This document shows, one piece after another, positions 59,301-64,000 of a stretch of DNA of 64,000 bases. The translations under genes were made by a program, and so were the position numbers. Within the stretch, counting starts at the first letter, position 1; each line of letters opens with the position of its first letter. Location: NCBI GenBank assembly GCA_023213395.1, contig CM041465.1, forward strand, positions 167,655,741-167,719,740, read 5' to 3'. The DNA is from Cycas panzhihuaensis. Lineage: Eukaryota > Cycadophyta. The notes under the pieces are model-generated. The model saw only the letters and a list, made by a program, of their open reading frames with translations. It made no database searches and was not told the origin of the DNA.

Positions 59301-62300
59301 TCTGCACCAGGTGAAACAATGTTGAATTTTGGGTCAAAAACATCGACTCCGTGCACTACACGGTAAAGGCCAGGAAGAGTGAAGGCAGTGTGGCTTTCAT
59401 ACTGTCCAACGGTGTCCTTACTGCAACGACAAAATCAATTTTTCATAAGTTAGTGCCCGGTCCCACAGCAAAAGAACACACTGAAAACCCTGGTTACTTT
59501 CAATATTGCACTTTTGTGTTTTCCAACTGGCATACAATCACAATTTGTGCACCTGCTAAGCAATTTACCATGAAACCCACCATCATGAATAACAACACTT
59601 CAAACTAGAGACAGATGATCAACGAAAAAAACTTGCACTCTAAATTTTTCAAATTTCTGAAAGATATGATCAAAGAAAAGCAAATGATACATATTAAATA
59701 AAACAGATAGAAACTGCACTGCTTTTAATTCATGGTTACTGATTTTTAAAAGGCTACAGAAATTGATATCAAACTATGTGTTCTAATACCTGAATTACAC
59801 ACAAGACATATATTAGACTATTGGAGAAGATAAACAAATAGAAGCCACACATTTTCTTATAAATGTATAATTCCATTCCCACATATTTTCATCATTGAGA
59901 TACATATGAAAAGGAGGAACCCGTGCAGAAAACATTTAAGCTCCATATCAGTAAAGGAATATATGCGTGAAGCTGATCCTTGACGATGATTACGTATTTA
60001 GTGAAATTTCCAACTATGCATCAGACATCCAATGATACATCAATTCCTTCATCTCACATTGGACGCCATGAAGTCCTCTTTTCTAGATTGAGAAGGCAAT
60101 GTGAGATCGCCTTCAAAATGTTTGTCAGCATATTCCTTACCTACAACTGTAACAGCTATTGGAGTTTAAAAAGGGTTGCATGAAGCGGAATTCAGCCTGT
60201 CTATTCAGAATAATATAAAATGAGGAGGATGCACATTATACATTTCCACCCAACTACAGACGACAAATGAATAGTGCTGCCAATCAGAGAACTTAACATC
60301 AGCCATGGTCAAATCTAGGCCACCTAATTAAACTCACAAGTACAAAAGCCATGGAGACTAAGACTGCTTTGGAAGAAGAAACAATTAAAGTCATTATCAA
60401 GAAGCGATAACAGACTACAATGGAAGCATGCAAAAGTTTGACTGTTAGCCAAATGAGCTACAAAGCCATCTACCTAATAAGACACCTTGAGACATACCAT
60501 TTTCTCAATACTTCAATGTGCTCTTTCCTTTTTCCTTACCCCTAAAGACATTCCTAGTTGCCTTTGAAACATCTGCAACCAACTCCTATGGACTACCTGG
60601 ACAAATCAGACACTATTTTGTTCAAGTGGGCTTGGTTTGCAGAGAACTTGCCACATGGGAGCCTTTGCTTGCTGCCCACACCAACTTACGACCGTAATTT
60701 GAAATTCCCTCCAATCTGAGGGAGCACAGCAAAGCAAAACACTTCTAGGCTATTTAAGAAACTCGTTTACTAATGTGTCTTATACTACAAGGTTGGGGCA
60801 ATCATATATCTTTCTCTATGGCATAGAAACTTAGCATACATGCATCATGTGTCAAAAACATAATCTGACATACATGTGGAGATAAACACTTGATTGACAA
60901 ATTTGCAACAATGCAACTTATAGAAGGGCTGTGCAAGAAGGAAAACACTCTTCAGTGGAAACAGAACAAACAAAACAACTGCAGTTCCAAAATGCCTTTA
61001 TTGGGCCAAGAACCAGACCTTCCTGCAATCTCTTGATATGTGCTAGTGATGATGAAATCTGCATGATTCATTGCAATAAGATCAGCAGTGAACTGACATG
61101 AAAAATGATATTTTTCGTCGAAACTTCTCCAGTATATGTCTGAATCTGGGTACTTGGTCTTCTCCAAGGCATGAGCTATGTTGCACTGACAAATTAAACA
61201 GGATAGCAAACAAAACTAGTTATAGCTTGAATAAGCAAAATATTATCTACATCCAGCTTCAACATCTCAGGGACGAAAACTGGACAGGAGGAAAAACCTG
61301 CGTGATTCCTTGCTTATGTGCAATCAAAGATGCCACTAGATTTCCATCACTATAATTTCCAATAATCAGATCAGGTTGACCATGTAGCTCTGCAGCTATT
61401 TCATTTGATGCATCCTACCACAGAGCCAAGAAGATCAATAGTCAGAAAGAAAACAAAACAGAAGTACTAGTAACCACCTAACACTATGAAACTCTGTTCC
61501 ACAAGGAAAAATGCAAATTACAGCAAGATCTGTATTGCTTTAGGAATGACAAGGCAATCCTACAGGTACATGCACAATTGATTCATGCTTATAAATGAGT
61601 ACCGACATTTATTCTTAAAAAAGGAAGAGAGGCGGCCGGGGGGGGTGGGGGGGGGGTGGGGGTTGTGTTGTGGGGTTAGGGGAGGGTTGGGAACCGCACA
61701 CAGCTGGCATTAAGGTAGATTTGTAACAACTAGACAAAACCTGGAGTTCCCAACACACAAGCCTTTGCCCTGCAAAGTTCAAATTTGTGGCCAACAAATA
61801 AACAAGTCAAGTAAACAACAACACAGCTATTATCACATACAACAAACATTGACAAAGAAGGCTTGGGCTCCTGCCAGAGCTAGTCAGCTGGTCCCATGAG
61901 GTCACCCGTTCCAGTTTTCATTCAAAGGGAATCAAATGTGCATATATAGGGCCCCACACCTGCTAGATGAACGTATCAGGTTTCAAGAACTCCTCCCTCT
62001 GTCTTCTAGATTATTAAGGAATCAAGGTCCTTTATAATAGAATAAATTTGAACAGTTCCCTGTGCACACAATGAAAAGGAAGAAAGGAGCCCAGGACTAG
62101 GAAAATGAAGCATTAAGGCACTTTGAATTTGCACTAGTACTGGAGAGGATATGTACATACAAAATGGCAAAGGGCAACAAAATTGTTTCCATACATTGCA
62201 GTCTTGAAAAATAAAAGATGTTTACCTCTGAAAATCGTTCCAAGTAAGGCCACACATCAAATCTAGAAACCCAACGGTGGAGAACTCCATGTTCAGTTCT

Positions 62301-63705
62301 GAAGGGAACCCGCAATATCCTCGAGTGTTGTGTTCCACTTATTTTTTCAATTCGTTGGTTGCATGTCGTCCCTTTTGCATCAGGAATCAGTCGAGTCACC
62401 TTGCGAAAAACAAAGGCCAGAAAATAGAGTTACAATATGCAATGCAGTCAGATATTCTCCAGATATTTAATGCATCTCTGTTACAGTCAAGGATTTGATG
62501 GACCCAGATCCTTGCTAATGTTGACACAGGAGTAATCAGTGCAGATAATGCATCTGTCACAGTCAAGAATTTGACAGACCCAGATCCTTGCTAATTTTAA
62601 CACAGGAGTAATGAATGCAGATGGCACAGCAGTGTCTTACCACAAGAATCTGAGGTGTGATGTCCAATCCTTGTTGTTTTATTCTCAGCAGCATTTCATT
62701 CTCCAAAGCACGAACTTGATCCAGTATATACACAATCTGTGCTTCAAAAATAAAGAAATTAGTAGGATCATGAAATTAAAAAGATAACTTTTAAACTGTT
62801 TGGATGCACACGAAAGAAAGACTACTGACTGATTTTATTTTGGGCATCTTTCTGCACAATTTAACTTGAAATTGCTTTCAATGATTCCATTGCCAAACAG
62901 ATTGCCTAGGAGATTCTACAGTTGCAACATGGTACACTATGTATCCAACTGCTTAGGACCTATGATGGAGATCCAACTGTCAAAATTCCATCCAATAATT
63001 AAGAACTGAAAATTGCATGGAATTTGTTGAATATGCATAGGAAAGATGGTACCTGTCCTCCAGTGTCTGGCATCCCAAGAACATTCGCTTGGCCAAAGTA
63101 ACCATGAGGTGACAGAATTACAACATTAAAGACCATAGGAATCCTTCCTAGAAACTTTTCTAAAGTGGATGGATCAGGTGCCTGAAGAATCTCCATAAGC
63201 AAATGTATCATTTCCAAGACACGCTCCGCATTATCTCCCCATCCCCTTTCCAATCCCATTTCCTGGAATCTGCCCCCAGTAAAGTCAAATAAGAACAAAA
63301 CAAAGAAGTTGGCCAAAATACATGTGTGCATGCACTTTCGATGTTAATTTCCCTTTCACTCTTTCTTTTGTCCCAAATTGAACGCTTTCTGATATCAAAA
63401 GGGTTTCAAATAAAAAGATGTCATGCACACATTTGTTAGGAAATGAGAAGAACGGAGGATCAAAATGAAGACACAAGTTAGTCTCAATGAAGTCCTCAGG
63501 CAAACCTTTCAAATTCAAAATTTCAATGCTGCCATACTTTCAGTACTAAAAAGAACCTTGAAAGCATTTAGAATTAATTAAATTACTTGTGTTCAAATTC
63601 TTCATATCGTGCATTTTTGGGGAGCTTGGAAAGATGCTCCTCTGCTTTTATTAATGCAGAGCGAAGCTTGGACAAACTTGGTATCCTCTCATTCAGCATC
63701 AGCAC
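56313..63705 (-). CDS. SUS: Sucrose synthase, partial (N-terminus beyond the window)
   Basis: Cytosolic GT4 glycosyltransferase that reversibly splits sucrose with UDP into UDP-glucose and fructose, feeding starch and cell-wall synthesis. Exons, 5' to 3' on the minus strand: 63705-63597, 63269-63053, 62736-62641, 62399-62226, 61414-61298, 61185-61019, 59420-59196, 58549-58228, 57871-57627, 56626-56488, 56363-56313. All introns are GT-AG and phases join without a break, giving about 620 residues of an expected 800 or so. Exon sizes (217, 96, 174, 117, 167, 225, 322, 245, 139) follow the usual plant pattern. Motifs: [55 protein letters not shown] '[11 protein letters not shown]', the E-x7-E pair in [12 protein letters not shown], and [10 protein letters not shown]. 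The C-terminus ends [12 protein letters not shown]. The N-terminal exons with the regulatory phosphoserine are outside. Intact; no stops. Confidence 0.97.
61628..61688 (+). repeat. G-run tract in a sucrose synthase intron
   Basis: A G-rich tract of about 60 bases with runs of 8, 10, 5, 4, 4 and 3 G on the + strand (template strand of the gene), inside the intron 61415-62225. It meets the pattern for G-quadruplex formation. The run lengths are prone to sequencing error. Confidence 0.8.
62470..62624. repeat. 78-bp tandem duplication in a sucrose synthase intron
   Basis: Unit 1 is 62470-62547 and unit 2 is 62548-62624, sharing 'gacccagatccttgctaat' and 'acacaggagtaat'. It lies just upstream (in plus coordinates, left) of exon 62641-62736, ending about 16 bases from the donor site of that exon. 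Confidence 0.85.
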
Positions 63706-64000
63706 CTGAAAAGTAGATAACCGAGTTGCAGTTGGTGAATACTCAACAAAGCATACACAGTAAATTGAAATTCATCATGAAACCAAAGGTTGACCACTAT
63801 CCTGTTCTGTAATTTCCACATTATGCAATAGAGCAAAAATGAAATGGTACTTTCCGTGCAACTTGTTTTACAACAATGCCTTTGCACAAAAGAGATGCAT
63901 GCATTAATGACAAGGGTATAGTTGGCCTACATGAGGACCAACCTCAAAATTAGATGATAGAAAGCAGACATTAAGCTAATAAAATGAGAGGACACTTTCT

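Noticed and set aside
61615-61797. 60-codon Pro-rich minus frame
   Set aside because: It is the complement of the G-run tract in an intron.

Overview
This is nuclear DNA of a seed plant with a repeat-rich genome. The base is AT-rich, one intron-rich host gene is present, and almost everything else is nested LTR retrotransposons. I suspect a gymnosperm from the great age and density of the retrotransposons, but the sequence does not prove it.

Layout. Bases 1-5.1 kb hold a decayed Ty1/copia element (A1, +) and its repetitive 3' tail. Bases 5.1-27.2 kb are a three-level nest. A second copia element (A2, +) is split at 7511/26200 by a gag-only LTR element (T1, 7512-26199). T1 is in turn split at its gag start codon by a Ty3/gypsy element of exactly 14,000 bp (11103-25102, 2.5-kb LTRs, 5-bp target duplication gtaat). 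The gypsy element is a deletion derivative: its reverse transcriptase start is fused in frame to the integrase C-terminus. It carries an antisense, intron-containing gene with a plant mobile domain, and a separate RNase H near its 3' end. A simple-sequence tract of about 1 kb (27.54-28.57 kb) follows. Next comes a second gag-only element in the opposite direction (D, 28630-34662, TSD ttaaa) and an LTR remnant of the same family (36.4-36.8 kb).

A second three-level nest fills 38.6-52.1 kb. Copia F (-) contains copia B (-, 38959-48811, TSD ataga), and B contains copia C (+, about 42.1-46.4 kb, no 5' LTR). Bases 52.1-55.4 kb are a very degenerate tandem array of a unit of about 0.5-0.6 kb, with microsatellites; a piece of the same repeat lies left of F near 37.87 kb, so F probably inserted into the array.

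The one intact host gene is sucrose synthase on the minus strand (56313-63705, continuing past the right edge). Eleven exons are in the window, all with GT-AG introns and an uninterrupted frame of about 620 residues.

Most notable are the antisense mobile-domain gene with its own TATA box and frame-keeping introns inside the gypsy element, tandem copies of the tRNA-Met primer-binding site at the LTR ends of several unrelated copia-type families, and two nests that can be unpicked base by base.
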